NCBI GenBank assembly: GCA_964448645.1
Contig: CAYUZY010000005.1
Span: 1-34,170, forward strand
DNA length: 34,170 bases
Source of the DNA: GCA-2719315 sp964448645
GTDB lineage: Bacteria > Bacteroidota > Bacteroidia > Flavobacteriales > Flavobacteriaceae
Reading direction: 5' to 3'
This document shows, in pieces, positions 7,997 through 16,301 of the stretch. A model generated the notes under the pieces. It ran no database searches and was not told the DNA's origin. It saw only the letters and a list, made by a program, of their open reading frames with translations. A program made the translations under genes and the position numbers. The stretch's first letter is position 1, and the number at the start of each line of letters is the position of its first letter.

Positions 7997-10816
7997 GTGG
8001 TTTACGATTTTAAAAAAATTGAAGAAAAATGGCAAAGGTTTTGGGCTAAAAATAAAATTTTTAAAGCCCATAATATATCTTCAAAACCTAAATTTTATGT
8101 TTTAGATATGTTTCCTTATCCATCAGGAGCTGGATTACATGTTGGACATCCATTAGGATATATTGCTAGTGATATATATTCAAGATATAAAAGACATAAA
8201 GGATTTAATGTTCTTCACCCACAAGGTTATGATTCTTTTGGGTTACCTGCAGAACAGTATGCTATTGAAACTGGTCAACATCCAGCAAATACAATTGAAA
8301 AAAATATTAAAAGATATAGAGAGCAACTAGATAGGTTAGGTTTTTCATTTGATTGGTCAAGAGAGATTAGGACATCAAATTCTGAATATTACAAATGGAC
8401 ACAGTCATTTTTTTTATTGATGTTTAACCATTATTACTGCAATGATGAAAAAAAATCTAGACCAATCGAAGATTTGATTAAAACATTTGAACAAGAAGGA
8501 AACAAAAAAATAAATGCAATTACCAACAAGAAGGTTAAATTATTTAATTCTTTAGAATGGAATGAATTTTCATTTATACAAAAACAAAATATTTTAATTA
8601 ATTACAGGTTAGCATATTTGGCAGAAAAAGAAGTTAATTGGTGCTCTAAATTAGGAACAGTTTTAGCTAATGATGAAATAATTAATGGGGTATCTGAAAG
8701 AGGAGGGCATGCAGTCATAAAAAAGAAAATGAAACAATGGAGTATAAGAATTACTGCCTATGCTGATAGATTATTAGAGGATTTAGATTTAATTGATTGG
8801 CCTGATGCATTAAAAGAAATGCAAAGAAATTGGATTGGAAAATCAAAAGGAGCAAGAGTTTTTTTTAAGATAAAGGGGTTTAATCATAAAATAGATGTTT
8901 ATACTACTAGACCAGATACGATTTTTGGTGCTACTTTTTTAACATTAGCTCCAGAGTTAGATATTGTAAAAAGAATTACTTCAAAATTTCAGAAAAAAGA
9001 GGTTATAGAATATATAGATTCAACTTCAAAAAAATCTCAATTAGACAGAATGTCAGAGGTTAGAAAAATTACTGGAGTTTTTACTGGAGCTTATGCGTTA
9101 CATCCTTTTACAAATGAATTACTCCCTATATGGATTGGTGATTATGTACTTGCTGATTATGGAACAGGTGCAGTAATGGCTGTTCCTTGTGGCGATCAGC
9201 GAGATTATGATTTTGCAAAAAAATTTAAAATCTCTATAGTAAATATTTTTAAAAATGTCTCTATTGACAAAGAGGCTTTTACTGATAAATCAGGAACAAT
9301 TATTACTAATTCTAGTTTTTTAGATAATCTACCATTTGATATGGCTTTTGAAACTGTTATTAAAGAATTAGAAAAGAAAGGTTCTGGAATAGGAGAAGTT
9401 AATTACAAATTAAGAGATGCTGTTTTTAGTAGACAAAGATACTGGGGAGAGCCTATCCCTATTTATTATAAAGATAAAGTTCCAATTCCTCTAAAATTAG
9501 AAAACTTACCACTTAAATTGCCTGAGGTAGAAAATTATTTGCCTGGTCAAGAAGGAGCACCACCTCTTTCAAATGCAAATTTATGGGCTTGGGATGAGAG
9601 AAATCAAAAAGTTGTTAAAAATAGTTTAATTGACAATAAAAATATTTTTCCATTAGAATTAAACACTATGCCTGGATGGGCTGGAAGTTCCTGGTATTTT
9701 TATCGATATATGGATTCAAAAAACAAAGAAAGCTTTGCAGATTCTAAAATAGTTTCTTATTGGAAAGATGTTGATTTATATGTTGGAGGAAGTGAACATG
9801 CAACAGGTCATTTATTATATTCAAGATTTTGGCAAAAATTTTTATTTGATCTTGAATTAGTACCTGTAAAAGAATATGCAAAAAAGTTGATAAACCAAGG
9901 TATGATTCTTGGTAATTCTGCTTTTATATATAGAGAAGTAGGTGGTGAAGATGTTTATGTATCAAAGGATCTAATTAAGAATTGGAAAGATTTTGATCCG
10001 ATTAGAATAGATGTTAAATATATAAAAAATGAAGATGAACTTAATATAGAAAAACTAAAAAGTAGTTCGAGTGATTTTTTAAATTCAAATTTTATTTATG
10101 AAAATGGACAGTTTTTTGTAAAAAGAGAAATTGAAAAAATGTCAAAGTCTAAATATAATGTTGTAAATCCAGATGAGATTTGCGAAAAATATGGAACAGA
10201 TACTTTAAGAATGTATGAAATGTTTTTAGGTCCAATAGAACAGGCCAAGCCATGGAACACCTCTGGAATTTCTGGAGTTCATGGTTTTGTAAAAAAATTA
10301 TGGCGTTTATTTTATAATGATGGGGTGTGGCTTGTAGATGACACTTATCCATCTAAAAATATGTTAAAAATTCTTCATTCTACAATTAAAAAAGTTACTG
10401 ATGATATAGAATCATTTTCCTTTAATACGTGTATAAGTAGTTTTATGATATGTGTAAATGAACTACAAAATTTAAAATGCACAAGTAGACATGTTTTAGA
10501 GAAATTAATAATTCTTTTATCTCCTTTTGCACCTCATATTTCTGAAGAACTTTGGGAAAAACTTGGAAATTCTAATTCAATCTCAGAAGTTAATTATCCT
10601 TTATTTGATGAAAAACATCTTATTGAAAATGAAAAAAATTATCCAATTTCATTTAATGGTAAATTTAAATTTAATATAAACTTATCTTTAAATTTAAGTA
10701 ATAAGGAAATTGAAGAAATAGTTTTAAGTGACTTAAAAACAGTTAAATTTTTAAAATCAAAAAAGGTCAAAAAAGTAATAATTGTTCCTAATAAAATTGT
10801 AAATATTGTTTTTTAA
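7997..10816 (+). CDS. leuS: Leucyl-tRNA synthetase
   Basis: This class I synthetase (939 aa) charges tRNA-Leu and edits mischarged tRNA. The HIGH motif is HVGH at residues 48-51 in YPSGAGLHVGHPLGY. The CP1 editing domain carries the threonine-rich loop TTRPDTIFGATFLT. The KMSKS loop is at 714-718, followed by the anticodon-binding helices and a C-terminal domain. An insert near residues 145-195 (with CNDEKKSRPIEDLIKTFEQE) lengthens the protein as is usual in Bacteroidota. The start is GTG, chosen because MVYDFKKIEEKWQRFW aligns with the normal LeuRS beginning. It ends 13 bp from the oppositely oriented Lrp-type gene. Confidence 0.97.
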   Translation: MVYDFKKIEEKWQRFWAKNKIFKAHNISSKPKFYVLDMFPYPSGAGLHVGHPLGYIASDIYSRYKRHKGFNVLHPQGYDSFGLPAEQYAIETGQHPANTIEKNIKRYREQLDRLGFSFDWSREIRTSNSEYYKWTQSFFLLMFNHYYCNDEKKSRPIEDLIKTFEQEGNKKINAITNKKVKLFNSLEWNEFSFIQKQNILINYRLAYLAEKEVNWCSKLGTVLANDEIINGVSERGGHAVIKKKMKQWSIRITAYADRLLEDLDLIDWPDALKEMQRNWIGKSKGARVFFKIKGFNHKIDVYTTRPDTIFGATFLTLAPELDIVKRITSKFQKKEVIEYIDSTSKKSQLDRMSEVRKITGVFTGAYALHPFTNELLPIWIGDYVLADYGTGAVMAVPCGDQRDYDFAKKFKISIVNIFKNVSIDKEAFTDKSGTIITNSSFLDNLPFDMAFETVIKELEKKGSGIGEVNYKLRDAVFSRQRYWGEPIPIYYKDKVPIPLKLENLPLKLPEVENYLPGQEGAPPLSNANLWAWDERNQKVVKNSLIDNKNIFPLELNTMPGWAGSSWYFYRYMDSKNKESFADSKIVSYWKDVDLYVGGSEHATGHLLYSRFWQKFLFDLELVPVKEYAKKLINQGMILGNSAFIYREVGGEDVYVSKDLIKNWKDFDPIRIDVKYIKNEDELNIEKLKSSSSDFLNSNFIYENGQFFVKREIEKMSKSKYNVVNPDEICEKYGTDTLRMYEMFLGPIEQAKPWNTSGISGVHGFVKKLWRLFYNDGVWLVDDTYPSKNMLKILHSTIKKVTDDIESFSFNTCISSFMICVNELQNLKCTSRHVLEKLIILLSPFAPHISEELWEKLGNSNSISEVNYPLFDEKHLIENEKNYPISFNGKFKFNINLSLNLSNKEIEEIVLSDLKTVKFLKSKKVKKVIIVPNKIVNIVF

Positions 10817-10829
10817 TTTATAAAATCTT

Positions 10830-11300
10830 CTATATTTTAATTTGTCTAATTATTTGTTGTTGAAGAGAGATAAAAGTTTCAGTTCTTGAAATTCCATTAA
10901 TAGTTTGTAATTTGTTTTTTATTAATTCCATAAGATGCTCATTATCATGACATAAGACTTTAATAAAGACACTCCAATTTCCAGTTGTGTAGTGACATTC
11001 TATAATTTCTGGTATTTCTTCTATTTTTTTAACAGCTTCATTATTTCTAATTGCTTTGTCTAAGAAAACACCTATAAAAGCAAGGGTTTTGTAACCTAAT
11101 GACTTAGGGTCAACATTTATTTGTGAGCCGGATATTATACCATATTTTTCAAGTTTTTTTAGTCTTTGATGAACTGCTGCTCCAGAAATTCCAGTTTTTT
11201 TTGAGAGTATTAGAATTGGTATTCTTGCATCATTCATTAAAGTTTTTAAAATGATTTTATCAATACCATCAATTTCATAATTATTTGTTTTTTTTTTCAT
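10830..11300 (-). CDS. Lrp/AsnC family transcriptional regulator
   Basis: This 156-aa protein has the two-domain Lrp/AsnC design. An N-terminal helix-turn-helix (about residues 15-62, with ARIPILILSKKTGISGAAV) is followed by a RAM ligand-binding and oligomerisation domain (about 70-150). Family members are small-molecule-responsive, often amino-acid-responsive, regulators that wrap DNA as octamers. Its effector and targets cannot be inferred from sequence. It lies 13 bp after hemD and is probably the last gene of the DUF4271-hemD-lrp transcript. Confidence 0.92.
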   Translation of the reverse strand: MKKKTNNYEIDGIDKIILKTLMNDARIPILILSKKTGISGAAVHQRLKKLEKYGIISGSQINVDPKSLGYKTLAFIGVFLDKAIRNNEAVKKIEEIPEIIECHYTTGNWSVFIKVLCHDNEHLMELIKNKLQTINGISRTETFISLQQQIIRQIKI

Positions 11301-11313
11301 AACAATAAGATAA

Positions 11314-12057
11314 TTATGATTTTTTATTAACTAAAAATTTTTCAATAGCCATAGTCATTGAGGGATTTTCTTTTGTAGGCGCTTGAATGTTTACTTTTAA
11401 ATTTGCTTTATTAACTGCTTCAATAGTAGATTTACCATAAGCAGCAATTAATGTTTTATTTTGAACAAAATCAGGAAAATTTTTCATTAATGAATCAATT
11501 CCAGAAGGACTAAAGAAAACTAAAATATCATAATAAACATTCCTTAAATCACTTAAGTCAGAAACTACTGTTTTATATAACTGGATTCTTTTCCAATTTA
11601 ATTTAATTTCATTTAGGAATTTAGGAACATTAGATGTTAATTTGTCTGAAGTTGGCAAAAGATAGGTTTCATTGTTGAATTTTTCAAATATTTCTTTAAG
11701 ATCATTAATATTTTTTTTTCCAACATAAATTTTCCTTTTTCTATAAACAACATATTTTTGAAGATAAAATGCGACAGCTTCAGATTGACAAAAATACTTA
11801 GTTGAACTAGGTACTTTAAATCTCATTTCTTCTGAGATTCTGAAATAATGATCAACAGCATTTCTGCTTGTAAGAATTACATTTTGAAAATTGTTTAAAT
11901 CAATTTTTTGGAGTCTAACTTTTTTTGCACTGACTCCTTCAATATGAATAAATGGTCTAAAATGAATTTTTAGATTGAACTTACTTTTAAGCCTATTATA
12001 TGGAGAGTTTTCATTAAGTGGTTCTGGTTGAGAAACCAAAATAGAATTAATTTTCAT
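11314..12057 (-). CDS. hemD: Uroporphyrinogen-III synthase
   Basis: HemD (247 aa, normal length) cyclises hydroxymethylbilane with inversion of ring D in tetrapyrrole synthesis. The two-lobed HEM4 fold is suggested by NVILTSRNAVDHYF near residue 58 and DILVFFSPSGIDSLM near residue 178. AAYGKSTIEAV follows near residue 205 and APTKENPSMTMAIEKFL closes the protein. HEM4 proteins are poorly conserved, so assignment rests on this block pattern and on the Bacteroidota-typical link to DUF4271, which overlaps its start by 4 bp. No other haem gene is in the window. Confidence 0.9.
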   Translation of the reverse strand: MKINSILVSQPEPLNENSPYNRLKSKFNLKIHFRPFIHIEGVSAKKVRLQKIDLNNFQNVILTSRNAVDHYFRISEEMRFKVPSSTKYFCQSEAVAFYLQKYVVYRKRKIYVGKKNINDLKEIFEKFNNETYLLPTSDKLTSNVPKFLNEIKLNWKRIQLYKTVVSDLSDLRNVYYDILVFFSPSGIDSLMKNFPDFVQNKTLIAAYGKSTIEAVNKANLKVNIQAPTKENPSMTMAIEKFLVNKKS

Positions 12058-12728
12058 AATTGTAAGAATTTTATTCTAGTTTCATAAATGGAATGGTATA
12101 TCCATAACCAAGGAGAAATTTTAACAGCGCAAAGATAAAAAATTAAATATAAAAACTCATTTTCTCTATTTTTTATATATCTATAAATTAATAAAAAAGT
12201 AAATGTAATCCATATTAAAAAAACTGAAATAAAACATCCTATTATAACTTGTTTATTAATAAATGAATATTCGTTTATAAAGATTAAAATTAATATGCTG
12301 ATACATAATAATGTATTTTGAGATTGATTTTTAATTAGATAAGAATCAATATAATCAATTTTTGAAAAAATTGAAAAAATTGATTTTACTAAGAAAAATC
12401 TAGATATTAAAGTAATTGATATTAATAAAAAAATATAAATAAAATCATTTTGGTTAAAAGATGAATCTATAAATTTTATAAAATATTCATAAAAAAATAA
12501 ACTTAATGAACTTGAAATAATTAAAAAGGATCCAATATTAAAAGGGTCAATGATAAAATGCTTATTTATAGATGTTTTTAAATTTTTATATATGTATAAA
12601 TTATTAAGTATATAATTAATTTTTTTTGGAAAAGCTTGATTTAATAAAGCCATAATTAAAAGATTAAAATAACAGATATAAAATATCCAGTTACTATTAC
12701 TTGTTGATCTGAAAATCCACTCTTCCAT
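12054..12728 (-). CDS. DUF4271 family multi-pass membrane protein
   Basis: This 224-aa protein is almost entirely hydrophobic, with about six membrane helices and an early NQAFPKKINYIL segment. The C-terminus carries FYLCAVKISPWLWIYHSIYE, which resembles the conserved end of DUF4271. The family is Bacteroidota-specific and of unknown function. It overlaps hemD by 4 bp, the usual neighbour relationship, so it is co-translated with it. A TATTTTTG element ends only 4 bp before this ATG, so either the mRNA is nearly leaderless or translation starts at a later codon. Confidence 0.85.
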   Translation of the reverse strand: MEEWIFRSTSNSNWIFYICYFNLLIMALLNQAFPKKINYILNNLYIYKNLKTSINKHFIIDPFNIGSFLIISSSLSLFFYEYFIKFIDSSFNQNDFIYIFLLISITLISRFFLVKSIFSIFSKIDYIDSYLIKNQSQNTLLCISILILIFINEYSFINKQVIIGCFISVFLIWITFTFLLIYRYIKNRENEFLYLIFYLCAVKISPWLWIYHSIYETRIKFLQL

Positions 12729-12732
12729 TATA

Positions 12733-12740
12733 CAAAAATA
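12733..12740 (-). promoter_or_regulatory. Putative -7 promoter element (TATTTTTG) for DUF4271-hemD-lrp
   Basis: A minus-strand TAnnTTTG match lies in the 88-bp divergent gap, 4 bp before the DUF4271 start codon. The closeness would imply a leaderless or near-leaderless transcript. Confidence 0.35.
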
Positions 12741-12800
12741 AAAGAATTAAGTGTTAATTGCTTAATTATAATATATGATATTTAATACCTCTACATTTTG

Positions 12801-12808
12801 TAAATTTG
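12801..12808 (+). promoter_or_regulatory. Putative -7 promoter element (TAAATTTG) for the GT2-pyrC operon
   Basis: A plus-strand TAnnTTTG match ends 8 bp before the ATG of the polyprenol-phosphomannose synthase gene. No -33 partner is obvious. The implied leader is only a few nucleotides. Confidence 0.35.
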
Positions 12809-12816
12809 AATAATTT

Positions 12817-13527
12817 ATGTCTCAGTCATTAGTTATTATTCCAACGTATAATGAGAGTGAAAATATTTCCTCTCTAATTTTAAAAATTTTTAAGGAAATT
12901 CCCGAGATTCACATCCTAGTTGTTGATGATAATTCTCCAGATAAAACTTATGAAGTAGTAAATAAATTAATTATAAACTTTAAAGAAAATTTGTTTTTAG
13001 AAATAAGAACTAATAAAAATGGTCTTGGTGAAGCATATAAACATGGATTTAAGTGGGCTTTAAATAAAAATTATGAATATATTTTTCAAATGGATGCTGA
13101 TTTTTCTCATGACCCTGTTGAATTGTCAACTATGTTAAATTATTTAAAAAATAATTATGATTTAGTAATTGGTTCTCGATATATTGAAGGTATTAATGTA
13201 GTTAATTGGCCTTTGAATAGAATTTTATTATCCATTTTGGCTGCATATTATGTTAGATTAATTACTTGGATGCCAATTAAGGATCCTACGGCTGGTTTTG
13301 TTGGATATAGAAAAATGGTTTTAAAATCTATAAAAACTGAAAGCATTAGGTCAATAGGTTATGCATTTCAAATAGAGATGAAATATGTTTCTTGGAGACA
13401 AAAATTTAAATTAAAGGAGCACCCTATTATCTTTAAGAATAGAGAAAAAGGAGTTTCTAAGATGGGAAGTAGAATAATTTTTGAAGCAATTTTAGCTGTT
13501 CCATTATTATTATTAAGAAGAATTTGA
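12817..13527 (+). CDS. Polyprenol-monophosphomannose synthase (DPM1-like GT2)
   Basis: This GT-A fold family 2 glycosyltransferase (236 aa) moves a sugar, usually mannose from GDP-mannose, onto a polyprenyl phosphate at the cytoplasmic face. It shows VVDDNSPDKT (35-44) for the nucleotide, DAD at 93-95 for the metal, and the DPM1-like downstream blocks KDPTAGFVGYRK and HPIIFKNREKGVSKM. There are no C-terminal membrane helices, as in the soluble DPM1 class. Its lipid-linked product would be a donor for GT-C enzymes such as the one at 28676-30040. It ends 1 bp before pyrC, in the arrangement common in Flavobacteriales. Confidence 0.9.
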   Translation: MSQSLVIIPTYNESENISSLILKIFKEIPEIHILVVDDNSPDKTYEVVNKLIINFKENLFLEIRTNKNGLGEAYKHGFKWALNKNYEYIFQMDADFSHDPVELSTMLNYLKNNYDLVIGSRYIEGINVVNWPLNRILLSILAAYYVRLITWMPIKDPTAGFVGYRKMVLKSIKTESIRSIGYAFQIEMKYVSWRQKFKLKEHPIIFKNREKGVSKMGSRIIFEAILAVPLLLLRRI

Positions 13528-13528
13528 T

Positions 13529-14866
13529 ATGAGTAAAATTCTAATTTCAAAGGCATTTGTTGTTAACGAGGGAGAAGTTAGTGTTAAGGATATATTAATA
13601 AAGGGTAAGAGAATTGAAAAAATTGATAATGATATTTCTGAATCTAATGTTAAAGAAATAATAAACGCTGAAGGATTATATTTATTTCCAGGAATGATTG
13701 ATGATCAGGTTCATTTTAGAGAACCTGGTTTAACTACTAAAGGAACAATAAATTCTGAGTCTAAAGCAGCAATTGCTGGAGGAGTCACTTCTTATATTGA
13801 AATGCCAAACACTATCCCTCAAACTATAACGGTAAGTGAATATGATAAAAAAAGATTTATAGCTAATAAAAGTTCAGCTGCAAATTATTCATTCATGTTT
13901 GGAGTGACAAATGATAATTATTCTGAAATACTAAAGTTGAATAAAGATAATGTTCCTGGATTAAAAATGTTTTTAGGCTCTTCTACTGGAAAAATGCTGG
14001 TTGATGATTATGAGATTATAAATAAAATTTTTAGAAATATTGATTTAGTTATAGCAGCCCATTGTGAGGATGAAGAAATTATTAATAGAAATTTAGAAAT
14101 AGCAAAAAAGAAATATGGATCTGATATACCTATTTTTGAACATCCAAATATTAGGAGTGAAAAAGCTTGTTATACTTCCTCTTCCAACATTGTTAAATTA
14201 GCTAAAAAATCTGGGGCCAGACTCCATGTTTTTCATGTTTCAACTGAAAAAGAAATTTCATTATTTGAAAATGAACTTTCTTTAGATAAAAAGAAAATTA
14301 CTTCAGAAGCTTGTATACATCATATGTGGTTTACAGATAGAGATTATAAATCCAAAGGGAATTTTATAAAATGGAACCCTGCAATTAAAAAAGAGAGTGA
14401 TAAAAATTCAATTATAGAAGGAATTAAGAATGATTTTATTGATATAATTGCATCTGATCATGCTCCACATACTTTGAATGAAAAAAATAATTCATATTTA
14501 AATTGCCCGTCTGGAGGGCCTTTAGTTCAACATTCTTTTATGGCTTTAATGGATCTTTTTCATCAAAAAAGATTAAGTCTTGAAAAAATTGTCGAAAAGG
14601 CATGCCATAACCCAGCTATATTATTTAAAATAAAAGATAGAGGTTTTATTAGAGAGGGGTATTTTGCTGATTTAGTTTTAGTAGATTTAAATGATCAATA
14701 TTTAGTTAATAAAAATAATATTCTATATAAATGTGGTTGGTCTCCTTTTGAAGATGTTTGTTTCAAATCTTCAATTAAAAAAACGATGTTAAATGGTCAA
14801 TGGGTATATTTGAATGGAGAAATTGTTAATGCAAATGCAGCCATGGAATTAGAATTTTACAAATAA
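13529..14866 (+). CDS. pyrC: Dihydroorotase
   Basis: This 445-aa amidohydrolase closes carbamoyl-aspartate to dihydroorotate in pyrimidine synthesis. Metal and substrate motifs are visible: DDQVHFREPG (58-67), the lysine segment GLKMFLGSSTG, IAAHCEDE, LHVFHVSTEKE and IIASDHAPHT. The first HxH metal motif reads Q60-V-H62, so one canonical histidine is glutamine; I recall this DDQVH form as usual in Bacteroidota, so it is lineage-typical rather than decay. It sits 1 bp after the GT2 gene and 4 bp before the DUF4296 lipoprotein gene, apparently one operon. Confidence 0.95.
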   Translation: MSKILISKAFVVNEGEVSVKDILIKGKRIEKIDNDISESNVKEIINAEGLYLFPGMIDDQVHFREPGLTTKGTINSESKAAIAGGVTSYIEMPNTIPQTITVSEYDKKRFIANKSSAANYSFMFGVTNDNYSEILKLNKDNVPGLKMFLGSSTGKMLVDDYEIINKIFRNIDLVIAAHCEDEEIINRNLEIAKKKYGSDIPIFEHPNIRSEKACYTSSSNIVKLAKKSGARLHVFHVSTEKEISLFENELSLDKKKITSEACIHHMWFTDRDYKSKGNFIKWNPAIKKESDKNSIIEGIKNDFIDIIASDHAPHTLNEKNNSYLNCPSGGPLVQHSFMALMDLFHQKRLSLEKIVEKACHNPAILFKIKDRGFIREGYFADLVLVDLNDQYLVNKNNILYKCGWSPFEDVCFKSSIKKTMLNGQWVYLNGEIVNANAAMELEFYK

Positions 14867-14870
14867 TTTT

Positions 14871-15224
14871 ATGAAAATAGATAAAATGAAGTTATTGTTT
14901 GTTACTCTTTTTTGTAGCTGTTTATCAAATAACTCTATAAAGAAACCTGATAATTTGATTAGTCAAGAAAAGATGGAGGCAATACTATATGATTTATCTA
15001 TAGTTAATTCTTTAAGATCATCATCATATAAGAATCAAGATTATTCTAGTGTGTCATTAGATTCTTACATATATATAAAACATGGAGTTGATTCTTTGCA
15101 ATTAATTAAAAGTGAAAGTTACTATTCGAAAGTCCCGAAAATATATTTAAAAATCTATAATAATGTTGAGAAAAGATTGAATAAAACTAAAGACAGTTTA
15201 AATAAAATTAATTTGAATAATTAA
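14871..15224 (+). CDS. DUF4296 lipoprotein
   Basis: This is a 117-aa secreted lipoprotein. A short hydrophobic signal (about 7-16) ends at a lipobox-like FCSC with Cys17 as the likely lipidated residue. The mature part contains ISQEKMEAILYDLSIVNSLR and the repeated S-x-x-Y-I-x-x-KHGVDSLQ pattern typical of DUF4296. The family has no known function and in Flavobacteriales usually follows dihydroorotase, as here. Its stop lies 1 bp from the stop of the converging epimerase gene, leaving no room for a terminator. Confidence 0.82.
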   Translation: MKIDKMKLLFVTLFCSCLSNNSIKKPDNLISQEKMEAILYDLSIVNSLRSSSYKNQDYSSVSLDSYIYIKHGVDSLQLIKSESYYSKVPKIYLKIYNNVEKRLNKTKDSLNKINLNN

Positions 15225-15225
15225 A

Positions 15226-16230
15226 TTATTTATTAATAAAATCTTTGCATATTTCTTTAATTTTTTTGTCAATTTTTTCATATTCAAAAGAAAAAAATTT
15301 TTTTATTTTTCTTCCATCGAATTCTTGATTGCTAATTAAAGTAGAAATCAAAGCTTTACTCATAAACCTTTTTTTTAATCTCAAAAAAGACAAAATACTA
15401 TCAAAAATAAATATTACATGTAAAATAGATTCAGTAAGTGGAATTTTAGCTAAAGGTTTATTTAAATTTTTTGAAATTAAATTCATAAATTCTTTGTAAT
15501 ATATATTTTTAGAAACAAGGATAAATCTTTCATTATGAATTTTAGAATTCATAAGCTTTATAGATACTTTTACTACATCTTCAACTGAAACTAAGGCAAT
15601 TTTCCCAGTTGGATAAAATTTACTACCATTATTTATTCTTTTAAATATAGAGCTAGAAGTTCTGTTCCAAAAATGAGATCCAATTATAAATCCTGGATTA
15701 ACTATAACGGCAGGTAATCCTTCTTGAGTTCCACGCCATATTTCGAGTTCAGATTTATATTTTGATAAGGCATAATCAGTATGATTTATTTTATGATTCC
15801 AATTTTGATTTTCATTGACTAGTCCATCAAAATCTTCAACTCCAATTGATGCAATTGAACTAACAAATAAAATTTTTTTTATTTTATGTTTAACTGCATA
15901 ATTTACAATATTTGATGTTCCTTCAACATTAGTTTTCATTAATAAAGTTTTATGTCTTTTTGCCAAAGAAACAAAAGCTGCACAATGATATATTATATTA
16001 ATTCCGCCATATAATTCATCTAGGGATGATATTTCTGTTAAATCCATTTTCACCCAATTTATTTTATTAAAAAGTTTCGGATGATTTTCGTCTTTTAATT
16101 TAAAAAACTCTTTAGTTAATTCTTTGTTTTTTTCTTTTCTATAAGTGGATTTAACAGATGAGTTTTCTTTCAATAGTTCATAGAGAAGATAAGTCCCAAC
16201 AAACCCTGTCCCTCCAGTAACTAAAATCAT
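15226..16230 (-). CDS. NAD-dependent epimerase/dehydratase (extended SDR)
   Basis: This 334-aa extended short-chain dehydrogenase begins with the Rossmann loop GGTGFVG (6-12). The catalytic serine region VSSIAS (123-128) and the pair Tyr153-Lys157 (YALSK) follow, and ISKNLNKPL marks the substrate domain. Extended SDRs act on nucleotide sugars, sterol-like or dihydroflavonol-like substrates; this sequence does not tell which. In Flavobacteriales a gene of this type often lies near pyrC and DUF4296. It is transcribed away from tyrS. Its candidate -7 element ends only 5 bp before the ATG. Confidence 0.88.
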   Translation of the reverse strand: MILVTGGTGFVGTYLLYELLKENSSVKSTYRKEKNKELTKEFFKLKDENHPKLFNKINWVKMDLTEISSLDELYGGINIIYHCAAFVSLAKRHKTLLMKTNVEGTSNIVNYAVKHKIKKILFVSSIASIGVEDFDGLVNENQNWNHKINHTDYALSKYKSELEIWRGTQEGLPAVIVNPGFIIGSHFWNRTSSSIFKRINNGSKFYPTGKIALVSVEDVVKVSIKLMNSKIHNERFILVSKNIYYKEFMNLISKNLNKPLAKIPLTESILHVIFIFDSILSFLRLKKRFMSKALISTLISNQEFDGRKIKKFFSFEYEKIDKKIKEICKDFINK

Positions 16231-16235
16231 AGTTA

Positions 16236-16243
16236 CAAAATTA
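16236..16243 (-). promoter_or_regulatory. Putative -7 promoter element (TAATTTTG) for the epimerase gene
   Basis: A minus-strand TAnnTTTG match lies 5 bp before the epimerase ATG and 1 bp from the plus-strand element assigned to tyrS, so the two are back to back. Confidence 0.35.
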
Positions 16244-16244
16244 G

Positions 16245-16252
16245 TATTTTTG
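16245..16252 (+). promoter_or_regulatory. Putative -7 promoter element (TATTTTTG) for tyrS
   Basis: A plus-strand TAnnTTTG match lies in the 71-bp divergent gap and leaves 49 bp to the tyrS ATG. I saw no T-box-like or attenuator structure in that leader. Confidence 0.4.
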
Positions 16253-16301
16253 ATTCTGATTTTTACTTTCTTTGTTATAAATCTATATTTATTAAAAAAT
16301 T

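Noticed and set aside
13529..14866. Inactive dihydroorotase because the first HxH motif reads QVH
   Set aside because: The other metal ligands (Lys, two His, Asp segments) are intact, and the DDQVHFREPG form is, to my knowledge, normal in Bacteroidota.
16253..16301. A T-box or attenuator in the tyrS leader
   Set aside because: The 49-bp leader is too short and shows no specifier stem, antiterminator or terminator hairpin.
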